Assembly: GCA_017533795.1 (NCBI GenBank) | Contig: JAFWIH010000005.1 | Span: forward strand, 1 to 64,000 | From: Clostridia bacterium | GTDB lineage: Bacteria > Bacillota > Clostridia > TANB77 > CAG-508 | Length of the DNA: 64,000 bases | Direction: 5' to 3' | In this document: positions 31,201-37,006 of the stretch, piece by piece | How the letters are laid out: each line of letters begins with the position of its first letter | Numbering within the stretch: position 1 is the first letter of the stretch | Position numbers and translations under genes: made by a program | The notes under the pieces: model-generated | Told to the model about the DNA's origin: nothing | The model's input: the letters and a program-made list of their open reading frames with translations, nothing else | The model's database searches: none

Positions 31201-31647
31201 GCAAAGGGAAGCATTGGAAATAGAGAATACACAGCAAATTGGAGTGAAAAAATATTTAACATTAAAGAATATAAGGTAGAAGGTAACTTTGTAGAAAGAA
31301 TAAAGCCAAACACTCAATATAAAGATTTAATAAAAAATATAGAAACAAATCTAGAATACACTATTGAAGATGAAGGAAAAGAATTAGGAGGACAAGACAT
31401 AATAAAGACAGGACAGGAAATAGTAGTAGAAAATAGAACATATAAATTAGTTGTAAGTGGAGACACAAATGGAGACGGAAAAGTAGATATAAAAGACATA
31501 TTACAATTAAATAAGCATAGACTAAACAAAGTAAAACTAGAAAATGAATTCTATATGGCGGGAAATGTAAATGAAGATGAAAAACTAGACATTAAAGATA
31601 TATTAAAATTAAACAAATACAGACTTAATAAAATTACAGAGTTATAA
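25231..31647 (+). CDS. giant exported glycoside-hydrolase-like protein with 17 tandem InlB B-type repeats and C-terminal dockerin-like domain
   Basis: 2138 residues, ATG 25231 with GGAGG. An N-terminal signal or membrane helix covers about 8-27 (IIFSLISVILIIFIIVMIAS). Residues about 50-540 look like a TIM-barrel glycoside hydrolase of the GH71/GH99-like type: GIFFWNWHDTE, RRQVELLADAGIDFILLDYT, LLTGWNEWVVVR; family assignment tentative. Residues about 545-755 resemble a CBM9-like sugar-binding domain (IDLDGDINQWNDANII). Residues about 763-2004 are 17 repeats of about 73 residues, each with GYTFxGWTGTxL and ending in TANW, the Listeria-Bacteroides (Flg_new/InlB B) type. The end (about 2076-2136) has two D-x-N-x-D-G-like loops (GDTNGDGKVDIKDIL, GNVNEDEKLDIKDIL), as in type I dockerins, which suggests docking to a cohesin or binding calcium. 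Confidence 0.82.
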   Translation: MKRNYNKIIFSLISVILIIFIIVMIASNINPQIKSVLKNTFNNKEAATNTDVVDPTQWVAVDGLGRTLDTNEETGDIKSDKEVGIFFWNWHDTETVMYRRDKASTKDPNTAFNTFENVEPYNIQNAIDKYPNENPLNINSKMWENHQGYMWWNKPIYGYYRNSDKWVLRRQVELLADAGIDFILLDYTNTSGTGESFKNQRDSNGCYVKSEETGSRKPYWENRFSYCWDWRPLFEVFSEAKKDGINVPKIGFMLSFTDQDKYAPSPHGGQKGNNEMLLCLYDNLYKPEKYKDLWYYRDNKPFLMSYEPVINENDATFKKDFSAADINELKSIKNMFTFRNPGDNNVGSVLDVAPKQNGWAWESMYPQFYGKSGSVIEEVPVSPAQNVGYDENGNYVGTPMNFDNSRGRDMPRDDNFLSRLSSFEKKHSNFTGDYTYLYKGKEVNVNSSTNNSYLYGRNFQQQWDRAISLDPKVILLTGWNEWVVVRNPHEDNVNKFVDEFNDLKSRDIEPSAGKLKDHYYYQMVENIRKFKGTNKLPNQTETKTIDLDGDINQWNDANIINYNHYTFDDLTIYRSTKAWGSPDTNAEYYSNYTSIEGNDLKKAKVSYDKTNVYFYIECNTPFRDYGIDRTRLLIDTIDSENSTSTKNWEEYEYILNRNNATENTLKLERSKGGWNWEEVGQVEYTTADSEGHGNNVLQVKIPRKYLGLTSENVKFNFKWIDNNVTDENGTTADIMNVYTDGDAAPGGRFAFAFTGNASYEEETYTINLNANGGTVSESQITYKESTATFTLPTPTRKGYTFRGWTGTGLSKVTQEVTIPKGSTGDRTYKANWSKDEYTITYTLNGGTTSEELTTVYQVDTETFTLPTPTKKGYTFMGWTGTDLTEETQEVTIAKGSTGHREYVANWSLSSYAITYNLDGGTITGQKTSYNITTATFTLPKPTKKGYIFTGWTGTGLTEPTETVTIPKGSTGKRTYTANWKIETYTITYNLGGGEIAGQKTSYNVTTATFTLPIPTKTGYTFTGWTGTGITTPTKTVKVTKGSIGNKEYTANWEKQTYVIEYNLDGGEITGQKTTYDVVTESFTLPTPTKTGYTFIGWTGTDLEEPTKTVTIAKGSTGDREYTANWSAPTSYSITYNLDGGTITGQKTSYNITTATFTLPTPTKKGYIFTGWTGTGLAEPTETVTIAKGSTGKRTYTANWKIETYTIKYNLDGGTITGQKTSYNVTTATFTLPIPTKTGYTFKGWTGTGLTTPTRTVKVTKGSIGNKEYTANWEKETYEIVYNLDGGEISGQKNSYDIDTATFTLPTPTKTGYTFIGWTGTDLEEPTNAVTIAKGSTGDREYTANWSSATSYTITYNLNGGKITGQKTSYNVDTETFTLPTPTRKGYTFTGWTGTGLTEPTKTVTVAKGSTGNRSYKANWSKNTYTITYSLDGGEITEQNDTYQVDTATFILPTPTKTGYVFIGWTGTDLEEATATVTIAKGSIGNRAYTANWIKEVYTITYNLNDGEITGQRTGYQIDTESFTLPTPTKEGYTFEGWTGTGLTEPTKAVTISKGSTGDREYTANWSTATSYTITYNLNGGKITGQKTTYNISTATFTLPTPTRKGYTFTGWTGTDLEEATKTVTITKGSTGNRSYKANWSKNTYTITYSLDGGEITEQNDTYQVDTATFILPTPTKTGYVFIGWTGTDLEEATETVTIAKGSIGNREYIANWQKEVYTITYNLNNGTISGQRTGYQMDTETFTLPTPTKEGYTFAGWTGTGLTEPTETVTIAKGSTGNREYTANWSRISYSIKYNLNGGTITGQKTSYNIETKTFTLPIPTKEGYVFTGWTGTGLTESAKTVTIAKGSMGNRVYTANWSKGTYKITYNLNEGEITGQKETYEADTETFTLPTPTRKGYTFEGWTGTGLSEATKTVKVTKGSTGDREYTANWNIITYTITYNLNEGNIQGEKTLYQVNTKTYVLPTPTREGYIFEGWTGTDLEEATKTVTIAKGSIGNREYTANWSEKIFNIKEYKVEGNFVERIKPNTQYKDLIKNIETNLEYTIEDEGKELGGQDIIKTGQEIVVENRTYKLVVSGDTNGDGKVDIKDILQLNKHRLNKVKLENEFYMAGNVNEDEKLDIKDILKLNKYRLNKITEL
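27517..31242 (+). repeat. 17 tandem coding repeats of about 219 bp with 660-bp higher-order units
   Basis: Each unit encodes about 73 residues with the core GYxFxGWTGTxL...TANW. Units 3-5 (27961-28620) and 6-8 (28621-29280) are near copies of each other. Units 9-11 (29281-29940) and 12-14 (29941-30597) form a second near-copy pair. The TSY linker recurs every 660 bases, so the array grew by duplication of three-repeat blocks. Confidence 0.92.
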
Positions 31648-31697
31648 AAATAATTAGTTTGAGGTATTGCCTTGTAAAATTTCTAAAGCTTAACCAA

Positions 31698-31734
31698 AAA
31701 AAGAGATTGCTTAATGCCAGCAATCTCTTTTTAT
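31698..31734 (+). terminator. terminator of the giant gene
   Basis: Arms 31698-31710 and 31720-31732, 13-bp stem with AAAGAGATTGC, T-rich end. Confidence 0.85.
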
Positions 31735-31805
31735 AAATAATTATAATTATCAAAAAAATATGATATAATTTAAAAAATATATATTAATTTGGTAAGGAGA
31801 AAAAT

Positions 31806-32054
31806 GTGGAGATAATATTATATTCAGTGATTGCTTTTTTAGTTTCATTGACTATTCAAATAGTTTTTATTCTAATTATGCACATAAGGAAAAAGAAAGC
31901 AAATAGAACAATAGATACAGAAGATGAATATAAAACAAATATGAGACTAGTTACAAGAATAATAATTGCAATTATTATTTCTGTTATAATATCTGTTATT
32001 ACATTTTATGTTCTTGGGATTGCAGTAATAGGCTTTTTAAGACAAGGACACTAA
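31806..32054 (+). CDS. small two-helix membrane protein
   Basis: 82 residues from GTG 31806; AAGGAG ends six bases upstream. The ATG at 31804 would give only a three-codon frame, so GTG is the better start. Helices at about 4-25 (ILYSVIAFLVSLTIQIVFILI) and 50-75 flank a basic loop (IRKKKANR). No family recognised. Flanked by two terminators with nearly the same stem. Confidence 0.6.
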   Translation: MEIILYSVIAFLVSLTIQIVFILIMHIRKKKANRTIDTEDEYKTNMRLVTRIIIAIIISVIISVITFYVLGIAVIGFLRQGH

Positions 32055-32075
32055 TAAATTACAAGTTGTAGATAA

Positions 32076-32138
32076 ATATTTGATTTATTAAGAAGAAGAT
32101 ATGAAGTATATGTAGGAACTTTGTATAATAAGGAGGAA
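32076..32138 (+). pseudogene. relic of a DUF4143 ATPase C-terminus
   Basis: The frame reads DLLRRRYEVYVGTLYNKEE, nearly the same as ELLRRGYEVYVGTLYNKE in the intact ATPase (33904-33957). Only about 20 codons survive, preceded by an in-frame stop at 32073. Its last codons supply the AAGGAGG ribosome site of the acetyltransferase gene that follows. Confidence 0.6.
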
Positions 32139-32147
32139 AAACAAAAT

Positions 32148-32723
32148 ATGAATTATTTTAAAAAATTAATAGGAGATAGAATTTATTTATCTCCCAAAGG
32201 TGTATCTGATGAAGAAATTAAGAAATTTACAGAATGGATGAATGATTTCCAAGTAACAGATTATACAGGAAAAAGTGGACAAATTACAACATTAATTGGA
32301 GAGAAAGATTGGCTTGAAAATTCAGCAAAAAATAGTGAAAACAGAGTTTTTGATATTATTGATTTAAATAATAATAAATTAGTTGGAACAATTGGACTGG
32401 AACACTTTGATTGGATTGAAAGAAGTGCTGTACTTGGAATATTTATTGGAGATGAAGACTATAGAAATAATGGATATGGAACAGAGTCAATAAAAATTTT
32501 ATTAGAATATGGATTTAAATACTTAAACTTGCATAGCATAAGATTAGAGCTTATTGCCATAAATGAAAGGGCACATAAGTGTTATTTAAATTGTGGATTT
32601 AAAGATACCGGAAAAAGTAGAGAAGCAATATTTTTAAATGGAAAATATTATGATAAGTTACATATGGATATACTTGAATACGAATTTGATGGAGATTATA
32701 TTAGAAATAAGAACATAAAATAA
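32148..32723 (+). CDS. GNAT family N-acetyltransferase (RimJ/RimL type)
   Basis: 191 residues. ATG 32148 is chosen because AAGGAGG lies 11 bases before it; a TTG at 32121 would read through the ATPase relic. The pattern fits a GNAT fold: GDRIYLSPKGVSDEEI at the start, KLVGTIGLEHFDW (beta-4), AVLGIFIGDEDYRNNGYGTES with an R/N-x-x-G-x-G-T acetyl-CoA loop, and LELIAINERAHKCYLNCGFKDTG. It probably acetylates a protein N-terminus or a small amine with acetyl-CoA. The substrate is unknown. Confidence 0.85.
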   Translation: MNYFKKLIGDRIYLSPKGVSDEEIKKFTEWMNDFQVTDYTGKSGQITTLIGEKDWLENSAKNSENRVFDIIDLNNNKLVGTIGLEHFDWIERSAVLGIFIGDEDYRNNGYGTESIKILLEYGFKYLNLHSIRLELIAINERAHKCYLNCGFKDTGKSREAIFLNGKYYDKLHMDILEYEFDGDYIRNKNIK

Positions 32724-32755
32724 AGAGATTGCTATATATAAGCAATCTCTTTTAG
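32723..32755 (+). terminator. terminator after the GNAT gene
   Basis: Arms 32723-32734 and 32742-32753; the stem (AAAGAGATTGCT) nearly repeats that of the terminator at 31698. Confidence 0.8.
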
Positions 32756-32975
32756 ATATTGATCGAGGAGACCATAGCAAAATTACTAAAACATAAGATA
32801 TTACTGAACTCGAAAATTTTCTGTCAAGCAATGTGTAAGCAGCTAGTCTTTGAAGTTTGAAAGAGACTGAGAAAGAACGAGAAATATTTGAATAAAAACT
32901 TTCATTTCGCAAATAATAAAAATATTGATTTTTGCGAAATGAGATGATATAATGTTTATGAGGTGAAAGTAAATT
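32756..32975. other. intergenic region with promoter and operator-like dyad
   Basis: No gene seen. An 11-bp perfect inverted repeat (CATTTCGCAAA at 32903-32913, TTTGCGAAATG at 32931-32941, 17 bases apart) flanks and enters the promoter at 32925-32953. Confidence 0.55.
32925..32953 (+). promoter_or_regulatory. promoter of the DUF4143 ATPase gene, overlapped by a dyad
   Basis: TTGATT (32925-32930) and TATAAT (32948-32953), 17-base spacer. The right arm of the TTTCGCAAA dyad sits in the spacer, where a bound repressor could block RNA polymerase. Confidence 0.55.
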
Positions 32976-34163
32976 ATGAAATTAATAAACAGAAACTATC
33001 TACAAGAACTTGTCAAAGTGATTGGCACTCCGGATATAAAGGTCATAACAGGAGTTAGACGTAGTGGAAAATCAAAACTATTAGAGATGTTTAGAAAATA
33101 TATAAATGAAAATGTTGAAAATGCGAACATAATAAATATCAATTTCAATTTAGTTAAATTTGATAAACTTAGAGAATATCATGCTCTTAATGATTATGTT
33201 CAAAAAAAATATATTGAAGATAAAAGAAATTTTGTGCTAATTGACGAAGTTCAAATGTGTGATGGATTTGAAAGAACAATAAATAGTCTTCATGCAGAAG
33301 AAAGATATGATATATATATAACTGGATCAAATGCGTTTTTATTGAGTAGTGACTTAGCAACACTGTTTACAGGTAGAACTTACGAAATAGAAATATATCC
33401 ATTTTCGTTTAAAGAGTATTTAAGGTACTTCAAATATAAAGACATAGATGATGCTTTCAAGAATTACGTTATGGAAGGTGGAATGTCAGGCTCATATGTT
33501 TATAATGAATATAACCAAAAATATAATTATATAAATGATGTATATAATTCTCTAATAGTTAGAGATATACAGCAGAAGTATAATATTCAAAATATTGGAT
33601 TAATGAATAGTTTGACAGAATTTATGATGGATAATATTTCAAATTTAACATCGTACAGAAACATTGCAAATAAATTAAATGAGAACAATCTAAATACAAA
33701 TGATAAAACCATAGCAAGTTATATAAAGTATTTATGTGATGCTTTTGCTTTTTACAAAATAAGAAGATATGATATTCAAGGAAAGAAATACCTATCAACT
33801 ATAGATAAATACTATTTAGTAGACCATACTTTTAAATATGCAAGATTAGGAACAAAAAATATAAATTATGGTAGAGTATATGAAAATATTGTAGCTATAG
33901 AATTATTGAGAAGAGGATATGAAGTTTATGTAGGAACATTATATAATAAAGAAATAGATTTTGTGGCTATGAAAAGAAATGAAAAAATATACATTCAAGT
34001 ATCAGATAATATTGATAGTGATGATACATTAAAAAGAGAGGTAGAACCATTATTACAAATAAAGGATGCATATCCAAAGGTAATAATAGCTAGAACAAAA
34101 CATGATGATTATCAATATGAAGGAATACAAATATATGATATAGCAAATTGGCTAGCAAAATAA
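32976..34163 (+). CDS. AAA-type ATPase with DUF4143 domain
   Basis: 395 residues, ATG 32976 with GAGGTGA. Walker A GVRRSGKS at residues 26-33, Walker B FVLIDEVQMCDGFE, then the sensor-like YDIYITGSNAFLLSS and GRTYEIEIYPFSFKEYL. The C-terminal half is the DUF4143 domain, with the restriction-nuclease-like ending GRVYENIVAIELLRRGYEVYVGT...EIDFVAMK, which keeps the E...D-x-V-A spacing of PD-(D/E)XK folds. COG1373 members are often found in variable islands; their role is not settled. Remnants of a second copy upstream and a broken GNAT gene fused behind it suggest a mobile or recombining locus. Confidence 0.88.
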   Translation: MKLINRNYLQELVKVIGTPDIKVITGVRRSGKSKLLEMFRKYINENVENANIININFNLVKFDKLREYHALNDYVQKKYIEDKRNFVLIDEVQMCDGFERTINSLHAEERYDIYITGSNAFLLSSDLATLFTGRTYEIEIYPFSFKEYLRYFKYKDIDDAFKNYVMEGGMSGSYVYNEYNQKYNYINDVYNSLIVRDIQQKYNIQNIGLMNSLTEFMMDNISNLTSYRNIANKLNENNLNTNDKTIASYIKYLCDAFAFYKIRRYDIQGKKYLSTIDKYYLVDHTFKYARLGTKNINYGRVYENIVAIELLRRGYEVYVGTLYNKEIDFVAMKRNEKIYIQVSDNIDSDDTLKREVEPLLQIKDAYPKVIIARTKHDDYQYEGIQIYDIANWLAK

Positions 34164-34457
34164 ATAGCAAGTACAGAATGGAGTGATGAAATTACAGGAG
34201 ATGGAGGACTTAACAGAATTAGAGATTTTGACAAGTGGTTAGAAAAAATTCAAAATGACTTATCTGTTGATACAATAGACAAAGATAGAATTCCAGCAAC
34301 ATTATATTTAACCATAAGAAAGTCTGATAAGAAAATAGTAGGAAATTTGCAAATAAGACATTTTTTGAATGAAAAACTATTAAATTATGGAGGACATATC
34401 GGAGATAGTGTAATACCAGATGAAAGAATAATTCAAATATACTGGATTAGTTTGTAA
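34164..34457 (+). pseudogene. GNAT acetyltransferase remnant with both ends joined by an internal deletion
   Basis: Directly after the ATPase stop and in the same frame, 97 codons read EWSDEITGDGGLNRI, ATLYLTIRKSDKKIVGNLQI and LLNYGGHIGDSVIPDER. This is the N-terminal half of a GNAT family known for the GGHIGDSVRPDER motif. It then jumps to IIQIYWISL, which looks like the usual C-terminal end of such proteins. The acetyl-CoA loop and about 40-50 residues are missing, as are the start codon and the first residues. No ribosome site. Confidence 0.65.
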
Positions 34458-34506
34458 GAAATATACAGATAATTATTAAAATAAAGTGTTATAAGGGGGA
34501 ATAATA

Positions 34507-35268
34507 ATGATTATAGATAGTTTTGATGATAAATCTAAAGCAAAGATAAATCCTATACAAGAAAAAAATAGATTAAAATGTGATGCTTGCATAGTTACTT
34601 TTTCACATATAATAGAAGAGTATGTTCTAAAGAATTATAATGTAGAAGAATGTTCTACTTATAAAATGGTTACAAAACCTTATCCAATTTATAAAATTAA
34701 TTATAAAGGCAAAATATTTGCATTTTATAGAACAATTTTAGGTGCCCCGGCATCAGTTAGAATACTAGAAGAAGTAACAAAAGTTATAGACACGAGTAAA
34801 TTTATAGTATTTGGTGGTTCTGGTTGCTTAGAAAAAGAGATAGTACATGGAGCAATAATGATTCCGACTGAAGCTTATAGAGATGAAGGAACAAGCTACC
34901 ATTATGTACCAGCATCAGATTATATAACAATTAAAAATGCTAATAAAGTTGCAGATTTTATGAAAGCCAAAAAATTACCATACATACTAGGAAAAACATG
35001 GACAACAGATGCATCCTATCGTGAAACTGAAAACAATATGGTAAAAAGGAAAGCTGAGGGTTGCATATCAGTAGAAATGGAATGCTCTGGAATGCAGGCA
35101 GTATGCAACTTCAGAGGATTACAATTATATTATTTTTTAACAAGTGGAGATTTATTGGATGCTCCAGAATGGGACAAAAGATTCGTAGAAGGAGAATATG
35201 CTGGAACTCAACATGATATAAGACATTTTGATATTGCAATTGAACTTGCTGATTATGTGACAGATTAA
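34507..35268 (+). CDS. nucleoside phosphorylase (uridine phosphorylase-like)
   Basis: 253 residues, ATG 34507 behind AAGGGGG. PNP/UDP family pattern: YRTILGAPASVRILEEV (phosphate-binding and hinge), FIVFGGSGCLEKEIVHGAIMIPTEAYRDEGTS (the family G-x-x-G-x-L...V-x-x-G motif), and CISVEMECSGMQAVCNFRG, where the E-M-E triad binds ribose. It would split nucleosides with phosphate to ribose-1-phosphate and a base, as part of salvage. It is monocistronic and ends in a strong hairpin shared with the tRNA gene on the other strand. Confidence 0.85.
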   Translation: MIIDSFDDKSKAKINPIQEKNRLKCDACIVTFSHIIEEYVLKNYNVEECSTYKMVTKPYPIYKINYKGKIFAFYRTILGAPASVRILEEVTKVIDTSKFIVFGGSGCLEKEIVHGAIMIPTEAYRDEGTSYHYVPASDYITIKNANKVADFMKAKKLPYILGKTWTTDASYRETENNMVKRKAEGCISVEMECSGMQAVCNFRGLQLYYFLTSGDLLDAPEWDKRFVEGEYAGTQHDIRHFDIAIELADYVTD

Positions 35269-35269
35269 T

Positions 35270-35307
35270 AAAAAACAACCTGAAATTAATAGATTTCAGG
35301 TTGTTTT
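35270..35307. terminator. bidirectional terminator between the phosphorylase and tRNA-Pro
   Basis: Long arms 35270-35285 and 35293-35307, with A-rich and T-rich flanks usable in both directions. Confidence 0.8.
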
Positions 35308-35309
35308 TA

Positions 35310-35385
35310 TGGTCGAGGCGACAGGGATCGAACCTGCGACCTCATGGTCCCAAACCACGCGCGCTACCAACTGCGCTACGCCTCG
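35310..35385 (-). tRNA. tRNA-Pro (anticodon TGG)
   Basis: Reading leftward from 35385: acceptor CGAGGCG/CGCCTCG, D-arm with AGTTGGTA, anticodon stem CGTGG/CCATG with loop TTTGGGA (anticodon TGG), T-arm GCAGG-TTCGATC-CCTGT, discriminator A and an encoded CCA (35312-35310). All four stems pair. Confidence 0.95.
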
Positions 35386-35474
35386 ATATATAAACTGCTT
35401 ATATATAATAGCATATTTTAAAAAGATTTGCAATAATTTTTTGAAAAAAAATTTATCTTTTTGTTGTTTTACTA

Positions 35475-35503
35475 TTGAATTATTCAGTAAATCAATGTAT
35501 AAT
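35475..35503 (+). promoter_or_regulatory. promoter of tRNA-Arg(ACG)
   Basis: TTGAAT (35475-35480) and extended TGTATAAT (-10 at 35498-35503), 17-base spacer; the tRNA starts 11 bases later. Confidence 0.7.
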
Positions 35504-35513
35504 AAGAAAGTAC

Positions 35514-35590
<77 letters not shown>

Positions 35591-35597
35591 AGCCAGA

Positions 35598-35646
35598 TAA
35601 AGCACAGTAGTGTTAAGAATAACTCTACTTGTGCTTTTTGCTTTTT
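35598..35646 (+). terminator. terminator after tRNA-Arg
   Basis: AAAGCACAGTAG pairs with CTACTTGTGCTTT (one bulged base) around a 14-base loop, followed by a T-run. Confidence 0.7.
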
Positions 35647-35677
35647 TACATTTTAAGCTTTATGGAGGTGCATAGAG

Positions 35678-36232
35678 TTGGTTGATACTTGGGAAGAACT
35701 AGAAAAATCAATAGTTAATTGTCAAAAATGTAGGTTGGCCAAAGGAAGAACAAATATAGTATTTGGTATAGGAAACAAAAATGCAGATATAATGTTTGTA
35801 GGAGAGGGACCTGGAGCAGATGAAGATAGATTAGGAGAGCCATTTATTGGTAAAGCAGGCAAACTTATGAATATGGCATTTGATGCAATTGGATTAAAAA
35901 GAGAAGATGTATATATTGCAAATATTGTAAAGTGTAGACCACCTTTAAACAGAAATCCTGAATTTGATGAAGCTAGTGCATGTTTAAATTACTTGCGTGC
36001 TCAAGTAATATTAGTTAAACCTAAAATAATAGTTTTACTTGGGAGTATAGCATTACAGAATATTTTAGGAAAAGAATATAAGATTACTGCTAGTAGAGGA
36101 AAGTGGATAGAACAAAAAGGAATACTGTATATGCCAACATGGCACCCAGCTGCATTACTAAGAGATGAAACTAAAAAAATAGATTTTATAAATGATTTAA
36201 AAGAAGTGTTAGAGAGGAATAATACAATATGA
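35678..36232 (+). CDS. family 4 uracil-DNA glycosylase
   Basis: 184 residues from TTG 35678; GGAGGTG lies eight bases upstream. Four cysteines (C15, C18, C86, C102) fit the [4Fe-4S] site of type 4/5 enzymes. Motif A is GEGPGADEDRLGEPFIGKAG (43-62) and motif B is HPAALLRD (His156). It removes uracil from DNA, the first step of base-excision repair. It overlaps the next gene by four bases (ATGA), so the glycosylase and the AP endonuclease that finishes the step are translated together. Confidence 0.9.
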   Translation: MVDTWEELEKSIVNCQKCRLAKGRTNIVFGIGNKNADIMFVGEGPGADEDRLGEPFIGKAGKLMNMAFDAIGLKREDVYIANIVKCRPPLNRNPEFDEASACLNYLRAQVILVKPKIIVLLGSIALQNILGKEYKITASRGKWIEQKGILYMPTWHPAALLRDETKKIDFINDLKEVLERNNTI

Positions 36233-36984
36233 AGTTAATTTCATGGAATGTAAATGGAATAAGAGCTTGTATAAAAAAAGGTTTTGAAAATTTTTTTATT
36301 TTAAGTGATGCTGATATTTTTTGCATTCAAGAAACAAAATGCCAAGATGGACAAGTTAATCTTGAATTTGAAGGGTATCATAGCTTTTGGAATAGTGCAG
36401 AGAAAAAAGGATATTCTGGAACTGCAATTTTTACTAAGAAAAAGCCATTAAGTGTTAGCTACGGTATAGGAATTGATGAACATGATAAAGAAGGAAGAGT
36501 TATAACACTTGAATTTGAAAAGTTTTATATGGTAAACATATATACTCCAAATTCTAAAAGAGAACTGGAAAGATTAGATTATAGAATGATATGGGAAGAT
36601 GAAATTAGAAAATATTTAACAAATTTAAACCAAACAAAACCAGTTATAGTATGTGGAGACTTAAATGTTGCGCATGAGGAAATAGACTTAAAAAATCCAA
36701 AGACAAATAGAAAAAATGCAGGGTTTACAGATGAAGAAAGAAATAAGATGACTCAACTTTTAAATTCTGGATTTACAGATACATTTAGATATTTATATCC
36801 TAAAAAAGAAAATGCATATAGCTGGTGGTCATATATGGGGAGAGCAAGAGAAAAGAATATTGGCTGGAGAATAGATTATTTTATAGTTTCTAATGATATA
36901 AATAAAAAAATAAATGATGCAAAAATATACCCAGAAGTAATGGGAAGTGATCATTGCCCAGTAGGACTTGAAATAAAATTATAA
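36229..36984 (+). CDS. xth: exodeoxyribonuclease III (AP endonuclease)
   Basis: 251 residues, ATG 36229. EEP-fold motifs: ISWNVNGIRA (Asn7), CIQETK (Glu35, metal ligand), VVGDLN-like VCGDLNVAHEEIDL, NAGFTDEER, RIDYFIVS and the catalytic GSDHCPVGL near the end. It cuts DNA 5' of abasic sites left by the glycosylase encoded just upstream, and trims 3' ends. Full length for the family. The four-base overlap with the UDG gene indicates translational coupling. Confidence 0.93.
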   Translation: MKLISWNVNGIRACIKKGFENFFILSDADIFCIQETKCQDGQVNLEFEGYHSFWNSAEKKGYSGTAIFTKKKPLSVSYGIGIDEHDKEGRVITLEFEKFYMVNIYTPNSKRELERLDYRMIWEDEIRKYLTNLNQTKPVIVCGDLNVAHEEIDLKNPKTNRKNAGFTDEERNKMTQLLNSGFTDTFRYLYPKKENAYSWWSYMGRAREKNIGWRIDYFIVSNDINKKINDAKIYPEVMGSDHCPVGLEIKL

Positions 36985-37006
36985 ATTATTATTGGAGGAA
37001 GTAGAA

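Noticed and set aside
27517..31242. Regular repeats as a CRISPR array
   Set aside because: The repeats are coding, in frame, 219 bp long, and have no unique spacers.
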